NCBI GenBank assembly: GCA_025351385.1
Contig: JANXWA010000006.1
Location: 55,607 to 119,606 of the forward strand
From: Acidimicrobiales bacterium
Lineage (GTDB): Bacteria > Actinomycetota > Acidimicrobiia > Acidimicrobiales > RAAP-2
DNA length: 64,000 nucleotides
Reading direction: 5' to 3'
Within the stretch, counting starts at the first letter, position 1; every line of letters starts with the position of its first letter. A program made the position numbers and the translations under genes. The notes below the pieces were generated by a model, which saw nothing but the letters and a program-made list of their open reading frames with translations, had not been told where the DNA came from and did not search any database. This document shows positions 44,374 to 53,132 of this stretch, in pieces.

Positions 44374-45369
44374 CTACTTGGCGGCCAGCTCGGTCATGGT
44401 GCCGACCCGGTAGTTGAGCACCCAGACGTGCACGCCGTCCGAGGCGATGCCCTGGGGTCCGTAGAAGCCGTACTTCGGCCCCTTGATCACCGCGACGAGC
44501 GAGCCGCTGGTCGAGAGCTCGGTCACCGAGTTGCCCGTCGAGTTCGTCACCCAGACGTGGGCGCCGTCCGAGGCAATGGCTCCGGCCCCGTTGAAGCCGT
44601 ACTTGGCGCCTTTCACCACCTGGACGAGGTCGCCGCTGCTGGCCTTCAGCTCGGTCACGGTGTTTCCCGCGGCGTTGACGACCCAGACGTGCTCGCCGTG
44701 ATAGGTGATGGCATTGGGGCTGTTGAAGTTGTAGCTCGGGCCCGAGAGGACTCTCACCAGGGCGCCGGAGGTGGCATCGAGCACGGTCACGGTGCTGCCC
44801 GCGTTGGCGACGAAGACCCGGGTGCGATCGGTCGCGACCGCGATCGGCCCGGCGAACTGGTAGCGCTGACCCTTGAGGACTCTCACCAGGGCGCCCGATC
44901 CGCTCAACTCGGTCACCGTGCTGCCGCGAAGGTTGGTCACCCAGACGCGACCGGGGCTCATCGCGACCGCGTAGGGCGCGTCGAAGCCGAAGGCCTTGCC
45001 CTTCAGGACCTTCACGAGGGCGCCCGTGTGGGCATTCAACTCGGTCACCGAGTTGCCGGCCTCGTTGGTGATCCAGACCCGCGCCCCGTCGGTCGCGACG
45101 GCGTTGGGCGTGTCGAAGCCGAAGACCTTGCCCTTGAGGACCGCGATGAGGGCGCCGGTCTTCGCGTCGACCTCGGTCACGGACTGGCCGCCTTCATTGG
45201 CGACCCAGAGGTGAGTGCCGTCCGACGCGATGCCGTTGGGGGCCACGAAGTGGTAGCGCGGCGCGCTGATGACCCGAACCAGTGCGCCGGGGGCGGCGCC
45301 GACCGGCGTGGCGGCGAGGACGGTCGCGGCTACCACGGCGAGGGTGGCGAGCGGACGGAGGCACTTCAT
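44374..45369 (-). CDS. secreted seven-bladed beta-propeller protein
   Basis: 331 residues from ATG 45369, which has AGGAG 5 nt upstream. A signal peptide ends at PVGA-AP (about 22-27). Seven consecutive repeats of about 43-44 residues follow, each with an IASDGxHVWVxNxxGNSVTEL-type core and a turn KGxxxxF. This is an SMP-30/NHL- or Vgb-like propeller with no obvious catalytic residues, more likely a binding or scaffold domain. The in-frame region upstream of 45369 overlaps another gene and is not part of this one. Confidence 0.8.
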   Translation of the reverse strand: MKCLRPLATLAVVAATVLAATPVGAAPGALVRVISAPRYHFVAPNGIASDGTHLWVANEGGQSVTEVDAKTGALIAVLKGKVFGFDTPNAVATDGARVWITNEAGNSVTELNAHTGALVKVLKGKAFGFDAPYAVAMSPGRVWVTNLRGSTVTELSGSGALVRVLKGQRYQFAGPIAVATDRTRVFVANAGSTVTVLDATSGALVRVLSGPSYNFNSPNAITYHGEHVWVVNAAGNTVTELKASSGDLVQVVKGAKYGFNGAGAIASDGAHVWVTNSTGNSVTELSTSGSLVAVIKGPKYGFYGPQGIASDGVHVWVLNYRVGTMTELAAK

Positions 45370-45422
45370 TGGATTCTCCTTGGGGGTGGGCGGACTTCGC
45401 CGAGGGTCGGGGAGTCGAACGT

Positions 45423-45893
45423 CTAGAGGGGGAGCGGCTCGCCGGTCTCCAGCAGGGTCTTCAGGCTCGAGAGCAGCGGCGGCCATCCCTCGCGGATGCT
45501 CTTCAGCACGGTGCTGCGCGCTGCGAAGCCGTCGTGGGTGACGGTGAGCTTCACGACGTCGTCGAGCTGCTCGAGGTCGAAGGTCACCTTCGAGCGCGGT
45601 TCGCTCGTGACCTTGTCGAGGAACTCCTGGCTGAAGCCGTGGACCTCCGCCCACTCGGGCGTGAAGGTGTGCCAGGTGTAGCTGAGGCGCCGCAGCGGCT
45701 CCGCGGCGAGCACGACCTGCTCGGGGTCGGCGATGGTAACGCCACTCTGCTTGATCGTGTAGGACGAGCCGACGGACCAGTCGGTCTTGTAGCTGACGTT
45801 CCACCAGCGCTTGGTCTTGGCCGGCTCGGTCAGGGCGCGCCAGAGCTTCTTCGGCGTCGTCTTGACGTAGATCGTGTAGGTGAAGGCGCTCAT
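45423..45893 (-). CDS. SRPBCC family protein (AHSA1/CalC-like)
   Basis: 156 residues of START/Bet v1-like fold. Family landmarks: YTIYVKTTPKKLWRALTEP at the N-terminus, W(V)NVSYKTDWSVGSSY, then VTFDLEQLDDVVKLTVTHDGF and a C-terminal helix GWPPLLSSLKTLLETG. Such proteins bind lipidic ligands or act as Hsp90-ATPase-activator-like factors. Its ATG overlaps the TGA of the desaturase gene (ATGA), so the two are translationally coupled. Confidence 0.85.
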   Translation of the reverse strand: MSAFTYTIYVKTTPKKLWRALTEPAKTKRWWNVSYKTDWSVGSSYTIKQSGVTIADPEQVVLAAEPLRRLSYTWHTFTPEWAEVHGFSQEFLDKVTSEPRSKVTFDLEQLDDVVKLTVTHDGFAARSTVLKSIREGWPPLLSSLKTLLETGEPLPL

Positions 45894-46981
45894 GCCCCAA
45901 CTGTAGAGCGGCGCCGGGCCTCGTGGTAGGTGAACCAGTGTCCCTCGTCGAAGTCGTAGAGTTTGCAGGCCTTGGCGTTGCGACGAAGGTCCGCAAAGCG
46001 CAGCGGCTTGTCGATCACCGTTCCGGGGAAGGCGACCTCGATCGCCTCGGCGGCCGCCTCGAGGTGGTACATGGGCACGCGCATGTCGACGTGGTGGGGC
46101 ACGTGGACCATGATCCAGTGCAGGAAGAAGTTGAGGCCCCGCGGCACGCGCAGCACCGTCGTGCCCTCCATCTGACCCTTGAACTTGGTCCACTCGGCCC
46201 GCTTCCACCACCGAATGTCCGGTGCGATGTGGTGCACGTGCACGGCCGAGCCGATGACCCAGCCGAACCCGAGGAAGGGCAGGAGGATCGTGCGAACGTC
46301 GAGCCACAGGACGCCCCATACCGAGTCGCCCCTCGCGACGCCGACGAGGGAGAAGAGCGACACCATCGCGGCGAAGAAGGCGCCGACGATCCAGCGGTCG
46401 CGGTTGATCGCCTTCACCCAGCGTCCGGGCGACTTGGCGATCATCATCTTCTTAAACCAGATCTGGTGCAGGTAGTAGGCGCCGGTGCCGAGCCACGACC
46501 ACTCGAAGCGGTGGACCGCGCGCGACCAGTGGCCCATCGCGGCGAACTCCTCGGGCGTGACCGGGTGCCAGACGAAGTCGTAGCCCTGGCGCACGGTGAA
46601 GGCGTGGTGGATCCGGTTATGCCCGAGGATCCAGCCTTCGAAGACGTGGAAGCTGGGCAGGAAGGCGACCTTGCCGAGGGTCCGGTTGAGCCGCTTTGAC
46701 TTGAAGAGCGCGCCGTGGGCGGCGTCGTGGCCGACGATGAAGAGTGCGGCGACGACCAGCGCCATGACCACCTCGATGGCCAGTACCGCGAAGACGTTGC
46801 TGACGAACACGAGCGCGGTCAAGAGCCCGAGGTAGAGAGCGGCGTCGCGCGAGAAGTACGACAGGCCCCGCCAGGTCGGGTTGTCGTAGGCCGACTCGGG
46901 GATGGCGTCGATGACCGGTTTCAGTGAGCCGATCTGCGCCTCGAGCGCTTCGACGGGAGTCTTGTGCACAGGAGTCGTCAT
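45890..46981 (-). CDS. membrane fatty acid desaturase
   Basis: 363 residues with di-iron histidine boxes HDAAHG (85-90), HNRIHH (121-126) and HVPHHVD (about 293-299), and four hydrophobic spans. The boxes match the membrane-bound acyl-lipid or acyl-CoA desaturase family (DesA/Des type); the regiospecificity cannot be told. Followed by the coupled SRPBCC gene. A ferredoxin or reductase partner is not adjacent. Confidence 0.9.
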   Translation of the reverse strand: MTTPVHKTPVEALEAQIGSLKPVIDAIPESAYDNPTWRGLSYFSRDAALYLGLLTALVFVSNVFAVLAIEVVMALVVAALFIVGHDAAHGALFKSKRLNRTLGKVAFLPSFHVFEGWILGHNRIHHAFTVRQGYDFVWHPVTPEEFAAMGHWSRAVHRFEWSWLGTGAYYLHQIWFKKMMIAKSPGRWVKAINRDRWIVGAFFAAMVSLFSLVGVARGDSVWGVLWLDVRTILLPFLGFGWVIGSAVHVHHIAPDIRWWKRAEWTKFKGQMEGTTVLRVPRGLNFFLHWIMVHVPHHVDMRVPMYHLEAAAEAIEVAFPGTVIDKPLRFADLRRNAKACKLYDFDEGHWFTYHEARRRSTVGA

Positions 46982-47096
46982 GGTTGCGTCTCGGATCTGC
47001 GAAGGCGACCGGCCCTCGCTGATTCGAGGCTATACCCGTGCGCCACGACCCTTCGTGGGTCCAAGGTCTCTTCGTCGGACCTGTTCGTCACGCCGC

Positions 47097-47864
47097 CTAG
47101 AGCGGTGTGACGTAGGCGCCGTGGATGCCGCCGTCGACCATGAACGTCGTCGCGGTGACGAACGAGGCGTCATCGGACGCCAGGAACAGCACCGCGTTGG
47201 CGATCTCCTCGGGCTCGCCGAAGCGGCCCATCGGCACGTGCACGAGACGTCGGGCGGCCCGCTCGGGGTCCTTGGCGAACAGCTCGATCAGGAGCGGCGT
47301 GTTGACCGGTCCCGGGCAGAGGGCGTTCACGCGGATCCTCTCGCGGGCGAACTGGACGGCCAGCTCCCGACTCATCGCCAGCACGCCGCCCTTGGAGGCG
47401 GTGTAGGAGATCTGCGAGGTGGCCGAGCCCAGCACCGCGACGAACGACGCGGTGTTGATGATCGAGCCGCCGCCGCGCTTTTGCAGGTGGGGGATGCCGT
47501 ACTTGCAGCACAGGTACACGCTCGTCAGGTTGACGTCCTGGACCCGCTTCCAGGCGTCGAGGCCCGTCGTGAGGATCGAGTCGTCGTCGGCCGGTGAGAT
47601 GCCGGCGTTGTTGAAGAGCACGTCGATGCCGCCGTAGACCTCGGCGGTCTTGTCGTACATCGCCACCACGCTCTTCTCGTCGGCCACGTTCACCTGCACG
47701 AAGAGCCCGCCGACCTCCTTGGCGACCTGCGGGCCGGCCGTGTCGTCGAAGTCCGCGACGACGACGCTCGCCCCCTCGGCGGCGAAGCGCCGGGCCGTCG
47801 CTCGACCGATGCCGCTCGCGGCCCCCGTGATAACCGCTACCTTGTTGTCCAGACGTCCCATCAT
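47097..47864 (-). CDS. short-chain dehydrogenase/reductase
   Basis: Classical SDR of 255 residues. Nucleotide-binding TGAASGIG (13-20), NNAG (85-88), catalytic Ser140, Tyr154 and Lys158 (YTASK). The start may be either of two tandem ATGs (47864, 47861). It overlaps the aldehyde dehydrogenase gene by 4 bp and thus is the third gene of the glutamine-synthetase-like operon; an oxidoreductase acting on an intermediate of that pathway is likely. Confidence 0.9.
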   Translation of the reverse strand: MMGRLDNKVAVITGAASGIGRATARRFAAEGASVVVADFDDTAGPQVAKEVGGLFVQVNVADEKSVVAMYDKTAEVYGGIDVLFNNAGISPADDDSILTTGLDAWKRVQDVNLTSVYLCCKYGIPHLQKRGGGSIINTASFVAVLGSATSQISYTASKGGVLAMSRELAVQFARERIRVNALCPGPVNTPLLIELFAKDPERAARRLVHVPMGRFGEPEEIANAVLFLASDDASFVTATTFMVDGGIHGAYVTPL

Positions 47865-49222
47865 TCCTCCGTTGCTATGAATACGTTCTTCTCTTCGCTG
47901 AAACCGCGTAGCGCGTCCGGCCCCAGCTCGCGCCCAATGCCCGACTGCTTGTAGCCGCCGAACGGCGTGTGGTAGCGCACCGACGAGTTGGAGTTGACCG
48001 ACAGCGCGCCGGTTTCGACTCCACGCGCGACGCGCAGCGCCCGTCCGACGTTGCGGGTCCAGATCGATCCCGAGAGTCCGAAGGGGCTGTTGTTGGCGAT
48101 CGTGACGGCCTCCTCCTCGCCCTCGAAACGCAGTACCGACACGACCGGTCCGAAGATCTCCTCACGAAAGGCCCGATCGGTGCCGTCGGTGGATTCGAGG
48201 ACGGTCGGTGGGAACCAGTAGCCCTTGCCCTGGGGGGCGGTGCCGGTGAAGGCGACGGGGGTGTCCTCCACGTAGGAGTTGACGCTCGCGCGTTGGCCCG
48301 CCGAGATGAGCGGACCCATCTCGGCCGACTCGTCGCCCGGGTCCATGACCCGGAACTGCTTGACGGCGTGCTCGAACAGCTCCATGAAGCGGTCGTAGGC
48401 CGAGGCCTCGACGAGGATGCGCGACCGCGCGCAGCAGTCCTGGCCGGCGTTGTCGAAGACGGCCGACGGCGCGCTGGCAGCGGCCCTCTCGAGGTCCGAG
48501 TCCGCGAAGATGATGTTGGCGCTCTTGCCGCCCAGTTCCAGCGTGACGCGCTTGACCTGGTCGGCGCAGCCGGCCATAATGCGTTTGCCCATGTCCGTCG
48601 ATCCGGTGAAGCAGACCTTGCGTACGGCTTCGTGGGTCACGAAGCGCCATCCCACGACGGCGCCGTCGCCGGGCAGGACCTGGAAGACGCCCTCGGGCAG
48701 ACCGGCCTCGAGTCCAAGCTCGGCGAGGCGGATCGCCGTCAGCGGTGTCAAGGTCGCGGGCTTCAACACCACCGTGTTGCCGGCGGCCAGCGCCGGGGCG
48801 AAGCCCCAGCCGGCGATCGGCATCGGGAAGTTCCACGGCACGATGATCCCGACGACGCCGAGCGGCTCGTAGAAGGTGAGGTCGACGCCGCCGGCCACGG
48901 GGATCTGCTTGCCCGAGTGGCGCTCGGGGGCGCCCGAGTAGAACGCCAGCACGTCGCGGACATTTCCGGCCTCCCAGCGGGCGTTGCCAATCGTGTGGCC
49001 CGAGTTGGCGACCTCGAGCTGGGCGAGCTCTTCGTTGTGATCGCCCACGACGTCCGAGAACCGGCGCAGCAACCTCGCCCGGTCGACCGGGGTGACGGCG
49101 CGCCACGTCGCCTCGGCCTTGGCGGCGCGCTTGATGGCGCGGTCGGTCTCTTCGAGGTCGTAGAGCTCGATCGAGGTGACCTGCTCCTCGGTCGCCGGGT
49201 TGAGTATCGAGAGGTAGCTCAT
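47861..49222 (-). CDS. NAD(P)-dependent aldehyde dehydrogenase
   Basis: 453 residues. PWNFPMP with the oxyanion Asn131, ELGGKSANI with the general base Glu229, and GQDC with the catalytic Cys263. The second gene of the operon, overlapping both neighbours by 4 bp. Beside a gamma-glutamyl-amine-synthetase-like gene it could play the PuuC role, oxidising gamma-glutamyl-aminoaldehyde, but a general aldehyde substrate is also possible. Confidence 0.92.
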   Translation of the reverse strand: MSYLSILNPATEEQVTSIELYDLEETDRAIKRAAKAEATWRAVTPVDRARLLRRFSDVVGDHNEELAQLEVANSGHTIGNARWEAGNVRDVLAFYSGAPERHSGKQIPVAGGVDLTFYEPLGVVGIIVPWNFPMPIAGWGFAPALAAGNTVVLKPATLTPLTAIRLAELGLEAGLPEGVFQVLPGDGAVVGWRFVTHEAVRKVCFTGSTDMGKRIMAGCADQVKRVTLELGGKSANIIFADSDLERAAASAPSAVFDNAGQDCCARSRILVEASAYDRFMELFEHAVKQFRVMDPGDESAEMGPLISAGQRASVNSYVEDTPVAFTGTAPQGKGYWFPPTVLESTDGTDRAFREEIFGPVVSVLRFEGEEEAVTIANNSPFGLSGSIWTRNVGRALRVARGVETGALSVNSNSSVRYHTPFGGYKQSGIGRELGPDALRGFSEEKNVFIATEE

Positions 49223-50586
49223 AGCCGCTCGAAGCCCCGGTACCGCTCCCAGTCGGTGACGGCGGCGTTGAAGGAGTCGACCTCGACGCGCCCGGCCTGG
49301 ACGTAGTGGTCGACAACCTCGTCGGTGAAGGCTGCGCGCGCGACCTTGCTCTGGTCAAACAGCTCGACGGCCTCGTGCAAGGTCGTGGGCACGCGGGCCG
49401 AGTCGGCGACGTAGGCGTTGCCCTGGAAGGCCGGGCGCAGGTCCAGCGACTCGTCGACGCCCGCGAGGCCCGCGGCGACGAGAGCCGAGACGGCAAGGTA
49501 CTGATTGACGTCACCGCCGGGAACGCGGCACTCGACGCGCAGCGACGGCCCGTGGCCGACGACCCGGAAGGCGCACGTGCGATTGTCGATGCCCCAGAGC
49601 AGCGCCGTGGGGGCGAAGGAACCGGCGACGAAGCGCTTGTAGCTGTTGATGTTCGGAGCGAGGAAGAGCGACATCTCACGCGAGTAGGCGAGCATGCCCG
49701 CGAGGAAGTGCTCGTACACGGGCGAGAAGCCGTGCTCGCCGCTCCCGGCGAAGACGGCCTTGTTGTCCTCGTCGCGCAGCGACAGGTGGATGTGACAGGA
49801 GTTGCCCTCCTTCAGGTCGTACTTGGCCATGAAGGTGAGGCTGTAGCCCATCTGCGAGGCGATCTCCTTGGAGCCGAGCTTGAACAGGCCGTGCTCGTCG
49901 CACTTGTCGACCAGCGTGTTGTACTTGAAGGCGATCTCGTGCTGGCCGAAGTTGCACTCGCCCTTCACCGACTCGACGACCATGCCGGCTTGGCGCATGT
50001 CGCGGCGAATCTTGCCGAGCAGCGGCTCGACCCGCGACGTGCCCTGGATCGAGTAGTCGACGTTGTACTGGTTGGCCGGCGTCATGTCGCGATATCCCGA
50101 ACTCCACGCCTGTTCGTAGGTGTCCTCGAAGACAATGAATTCGAGCTCGGTGCCGGTGAGGCCGTGCCAGCCGCGCTGGGCCAGCCGGTCGACTTGGCGG
50201 TTCAGCACCTGGCGCGGTGACGGAGCGACGGGCTCTCCCTCGACGGTCTCGACGTCGGCGGCGATCATCACGGTCTTCTCGTGCCACGGGACCATCCGGA
50301 TCGACGAGAAGTCCGGCTTGAAGGCCAGGTCGCCGTAGCCGCGCTCCCAGCTCGTCAGCGCGAAGCCGTCGACGGTGCGCATGTCGACGTCCGAGGCGAG
50401 CAGGTAGCTGCAACCCTCGACGACGCCCTCGTGCAACTCGTCGATGAAGTAGGTGGCGTCGAGGCGCTTGCCCTGAAGTCGGCCCTGCATGTCGGTGATG
50501 CCGACGATCACGGTGTCGACGTCACAGTGGCGGATGAGATCGACCATCTCTTCGTGGGTGGGACGACCGGGGGTGGATGTAGTCAC
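49219..50586 (-). CDS. glutamine synthetase-like ligase, probable gamma-glutamyl amine (polyamine/ethanolamine) synthetase
   Basis: 455 residues of the GS superfamily. Catalytic-domain motifs: GTELEFIVFED, KGECNFGQHEI, NSCHIHLSL, the ATP-site region INSYKRFVAGSFAPTALLWG and RVECRVPGGDVNQY. It is not a housekeeping GlnA: the N-terminus and ASQMGYSLTFMAKYDLKEG resemble PuuA / GlnA3 / GlnA4-type enzymes that glutamylate putrescine or ethanolamine. No adenylylation-loop Tyr motif (NLYDLP) is visible. First gene of an operon with an aldehyde dehydrogenase and an SDR, opposite an APC permease. Confidence 0.85.
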   Translation of the reverse strand: MTTSTPGRPTHEEMVDLIRHCDVDTVIVGITDMQGRLQGKRLDATYFIDELHEGVVEGCSYLLASDVDMRTVDGFALTSWERGYGDLAFKPDFSSIRMVPWHEKTVMIAADVETVEGEPVAPSPRQVLNRQVDRLAQRGWHGLTGTELEFIVFEDTYEQAWSSGYRDMTPANQYNVDYSIQGTSRVEPLLGKIRRDMRQAGMVVESVKGECNFGQHEIAFKYNTLVDKCDEHGLFKLGSKEIASQMGYSLTFMAKYDLKEGNSCHIHLSLRDEDNKAVFAGSGEHGFSPVYEHFLAGMLAYSREMSLFLAPNINSYKRFVAGSFAPTALLWGIDNRTCAFRVVGHGPSLRVECRVPGGDVNQYLAVSALVAAGLAGVDESLDLRPAFQGNAYVADSARVPTTLHEAVELFDQSKVARAAFTDEVVDHYVQAGRVEVDSFNAAVTDWERYRGFERL

Positions 50587-50716
50587 TTCGTCTCCTCGAT
50601 TCTGGCGTGGACGGCATCACGATGAGGCCTTCGATGTCGTCTAAGAGTCGAGGCTACACAATCTCGAATGGGCCACTCTGTGGTTCGCGAGGGCGAAACA
50701 GACGGGGCCGAAGAGA

Positions 50717-50756
50717 AGATCGGCACCCCCGGATTCCCCACCGAGGGTGCCGATCT
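50717..50756. terminator. 12-bp inverted repeat, likely terminator
   Basis: AGATCGGCACCC (50717-50728) and GGGTGCCGATCT (50745-50756) are perfect complements separated by 16 nt. On the minus strand it is followed by TTCTCTTCGG, so it may terminate transcription from the stress-protein remnant. It would also stop readthrough toward the ligase operon. Confidence 0.55.
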
Positions 50757-50830
50757 GGACCCAACCAACTGCCGACTGACCACTCGGGACCGATCGGATA
50801 CGGCCTCGAGCGGACGTCGAGAACTCTTTG

Positions 50831-50995
50831 CTACGGGACGACGGGGACCGGCCGGTCCGTGACGTGCATCAGACGGTGCGTGGTGCCGAGGAGCAGCCCC
50901 TCGAGGTCCGTGAGTCGACGTAAGCCCACGACGATGAGTCGTGCCCTGAAGTCTCGGGTCTCCTGGTCGATCGCCACCAGTATCTTCTCGAACAT
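50831..50995 (-). pseudogene. universal stress protein remnant with internal deletion
   Basis: A 54-codon frame with AGAGGAG before its ATG. Residues 1-10 are MFEKILVAID, the first strand of a UspA-fold protein, and from residue 18 on it reads ARLIVVGLRRLTDLEGLLLG followed by VTDRPVPVVP, the last third of the same fold. About 90 residues between these two parts are missing. The remaining glycines of the ATP loop (GLRRLTDLEGLLLGT) are changed. It is either a truncated relic or, less likely, a functional mini-protein. Confidence 0.65.
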
Positions 50996-51371
50996 GATGA
51001 CTCCTCTAACGTGCCCGAACGCGTTCCACAGTGGGCACCGAACTCATACTGACCCTCAGTGCCACGTGAGTCCAGGGCCGACGTAGGGACCAAGTGCCCT
51101 AAATGCGCGATGGGTTCATCTCCGGAAAGTGAGTGTGAGCATCCGATTGCCGCGACGGTGTTGGACGGCGTCGTGGTGTCGAGCGAATTCGCGCGTCGAA
51201 GTCGATCGCCGCCTCCGCTGGCTTGGTTGCGGCTGGCCGAACGGAAAGATGAACGGTCTGTGAAGGCCCGTATCCCTAGTCAGGTATTGGAATTTGAATC
51301 GTGTGACCCGTCGCACAAAATTCTAGTATTCCGCTCAACGGATTTTGGAATGCATAGTCGAGGGGGACTCA
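50996..51371. other. non-coding stretch between stress-protein remnant and permease
   Basis: 376 bp with AT-rich patches near 51290-51350. A partial palindrome AGGGACCAAGTGCCCT lies at 51085-51100. A 93-codon frame from 51109 runs toward the permease but shows no protein features. The permease Shine-Dalgarno GAGGGGG is at 51360-51366. Confidence 0.35.
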
Positions 51372-52967
51372 ATGGCCGATGTAGGTAATACGGGATCAAC
51401 GGGGGCGCTTAGCGATACCGAGAGACTCCACCAGTTGGGCTACGCGCAAGAGCTCAACCGCGGAATGAGCAAGTTCTCGAACTTCGCGATCTCCTTCACC
51501 ATCATCTCGATCCTGTCGGGATGCTTGACGCTCTACGGCTTCGGTCTCCAGCACGGTGGCCCGCCCACGATGCTTTGGGGCTGGTTGATCGTCGGCGTTC
51601 TCGTCCTCTTCGCTGGTATGTCGATGGCCGAGATCTGCTCCGCGTACCCGACGGCTGGTGGCCTCTACTACTGGTCGGCCAAGTTGGCGCCAGGCAAGAG
51701 CGGTCCGATCTGGTCGTGGTTTACCGGGTGGTTCAACCTACTTGGTCAGGTGGCCGTCACGGCCGGCATCAGCTTCGGTGCCGCGTTCTCCGTCTCGGCG
51801 TTCCTCTCCCTCTTCACGAACCAGGCGTACTGGCTGTCGCCGGGTCACACAATCGCGATCTTGGCGGTCATCCTGTTCGCCCAGGGCCTGTTGAACACCT
51901 TTGGCATCAAACTGGTGTCGCTGCTCAACAACCTTTCGGTCTGGTGGCACCTCGTCGGCGTCGCGATCATCGTGCTGCTGCTGTTCATCTCGCCGTCGTC
52001 GCACAGCCACCAGTCGGCGTCGTTCCTCTTCGGTAGTGCCGGTTGGCATGCGTTCACGGGATTGAGTGGTTTCTCGCTGCCGTTCTACGTCTTCCTCATC
52101 GGCCTCTTGAACGCTCAATACACCTTCACCGGCTACGACGCTTCGGCGCACGTGACCGAGGAGACGCTGAATGCGGCGACCGCGGGTCCCAAGGGGATCG
52201 TCAACTCGATCTGGGTGTCCTTGATCGCCGGCTTCGTCCTGCTGCTCGGTGTCAGCATGGCCATCCCTCACGTGTTCCCGGTCACGATCGGCGGCGTCAT
52301 CTTCCCGAACTACGCGGCCGTCGCCACGAACGCGGTCCCGTGGGCCGTGATCTTCGAGTACTCGACTGGCCGAATCCTCGCGGAGTTGCTCATCCTCGTG
52401 GTCATCGGTGCACAGTTCTTCTGCGGAATGTCGTCGGTCACCGCGAACTCACGAATGATCTTCGCGTTCTCGCGTGACGGTGCGGTGCCGTTCAGCAAGT
52501 TCTGGCACCACGTCTCCAAGAAGAGCCACGTTCCCGTCCGCTCCGCCTGGTTCGGTGCGGTTGGCGCGTTCCTCCTCTCGTTGCCCTACCTGAAGAGCTA
52601 CGCCGCCTACGGCGCGGTGACCTCGATCGCGGTCATTGGTCTCTACATCGCCTACCTGACACCCGTGTTCCTTCGGCGCATCAACGGTAAGGCGTTCCAC
52701 CCGGGACCGTGGGTCCTGGGCAAGTGGGGTCCGGTCTTCGGCTGGATCGCCATCGTGTGGGTCGTCTTCATCTGCATCATCTTGATGCTGCCGCAGTTCA
52801 AGCCAATCACCGTGAACAGCTTCAACTACGCGCCGGTGGCCGTCGCCACCGTGCTCGGCTTCGCGGGTATTTGGTATGCGGTATCGGCCCGCAAGTGGTT
52901 CAAGGGACCGAAGATCCAAGGTACGCCCGAGGAGCTTGCCGCCATCGAGCGAGAGCTGAGCATCTAA
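51372..52967 (+). CDS. APC superfamily amino acid/amine permease
   Basis: 531 residues with twelve spans. N-terminal LGYAQELNRGMSKFSNFAISFTIISILSG (in parts) is typical of GabP/BAT1-like amino acid/choline transporters of the APC superfamily; EICSAYPTAGGLYYWSAKL and QYTFTGYDASAHVTEET are strong family signatures. Start ATG 51372 with GAGGGGG 5 nt upstream. Divergent from the ligase-dehydrogenase operon, so the substrate may be the amine or GABA-like compound that the operon processes. Confidence 0.92.
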   Translation: MADVGNTGSTGALSDTERLHQLGYAQELNRGMSKFSNFAISFTIISILSGCLTLYGFGLQHGGPPTMLWGWLIVGVLVLFAGMSMAEICSAYPTAGGLYYWSAKLAPGKSGPIWSWFTGWFNLLGQVAVTAGISFGAAFSVSAFLSLFTNQAYWLSPGHTIAILAVILFAQGLLNTFGIKLVSLLNNLSVWWHLVGVAIIVLLLFISPSSHSHQSASFLFGSAGWHAFTGLSGFSLPFYVFLIGLLNAQYTFTGYDASAHVTEETLNAATAGPKGIVNSIWVSLIAGFVLLLGVSMAIPHVFPVTIGGVIFPNYAAVATNAVPWAVIFEYSTGRILAELLILVVIGAQFFCGMSSVTANSRMIFAFSRDGAVPFSKFWHHVSKKSHVPVRSAWFGAVGAFLLSLPYLKSYAAYGAVTSIAVIGLYIAYLTPVFLRRINGKAFHPGPWVLGKWGPVFGWIAIVWVVFICIILMLPQFKPITVNSFNYAPVAVATVLGFAGIWYAVSARKWFKGPKIQGTPEELAAIERELSI

Positions 52968-52976
52968 GGACTGAGC

Positions 52977-53025
52977 GAGCCCCCGACCGACGTCCCTGGA
53001 ATCTTGGGGCGCCGGTTGGGGGCTC
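52977..53025 (+). terminator. terminator after the permease gene
   Basis: GAGCCCCCGACCG (52977-52989) pairs with CGGTTGGGGGCTC (53013-53025) with one wobble pair; TTCTCGTCTC follows. It separates the permease from the next gene. Confidence 0.65.
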
Positions 53026-53132
53026 TTCTCGTCTCGAAGGTATTTGGGACGGTCCTTCAAAATCATCGGATCAATTCTGCTCAAGGCGTGCACACCGTGG
53101 AACGTTGGGATCCCTCACGAGGGAGTCCGACG

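Noticed and set aside
51016..51028. CGAACGCGTTCC as another LexA box
   Set aside because: Half-sites are separated by only 2 bp instead of 4 and one end is changed.
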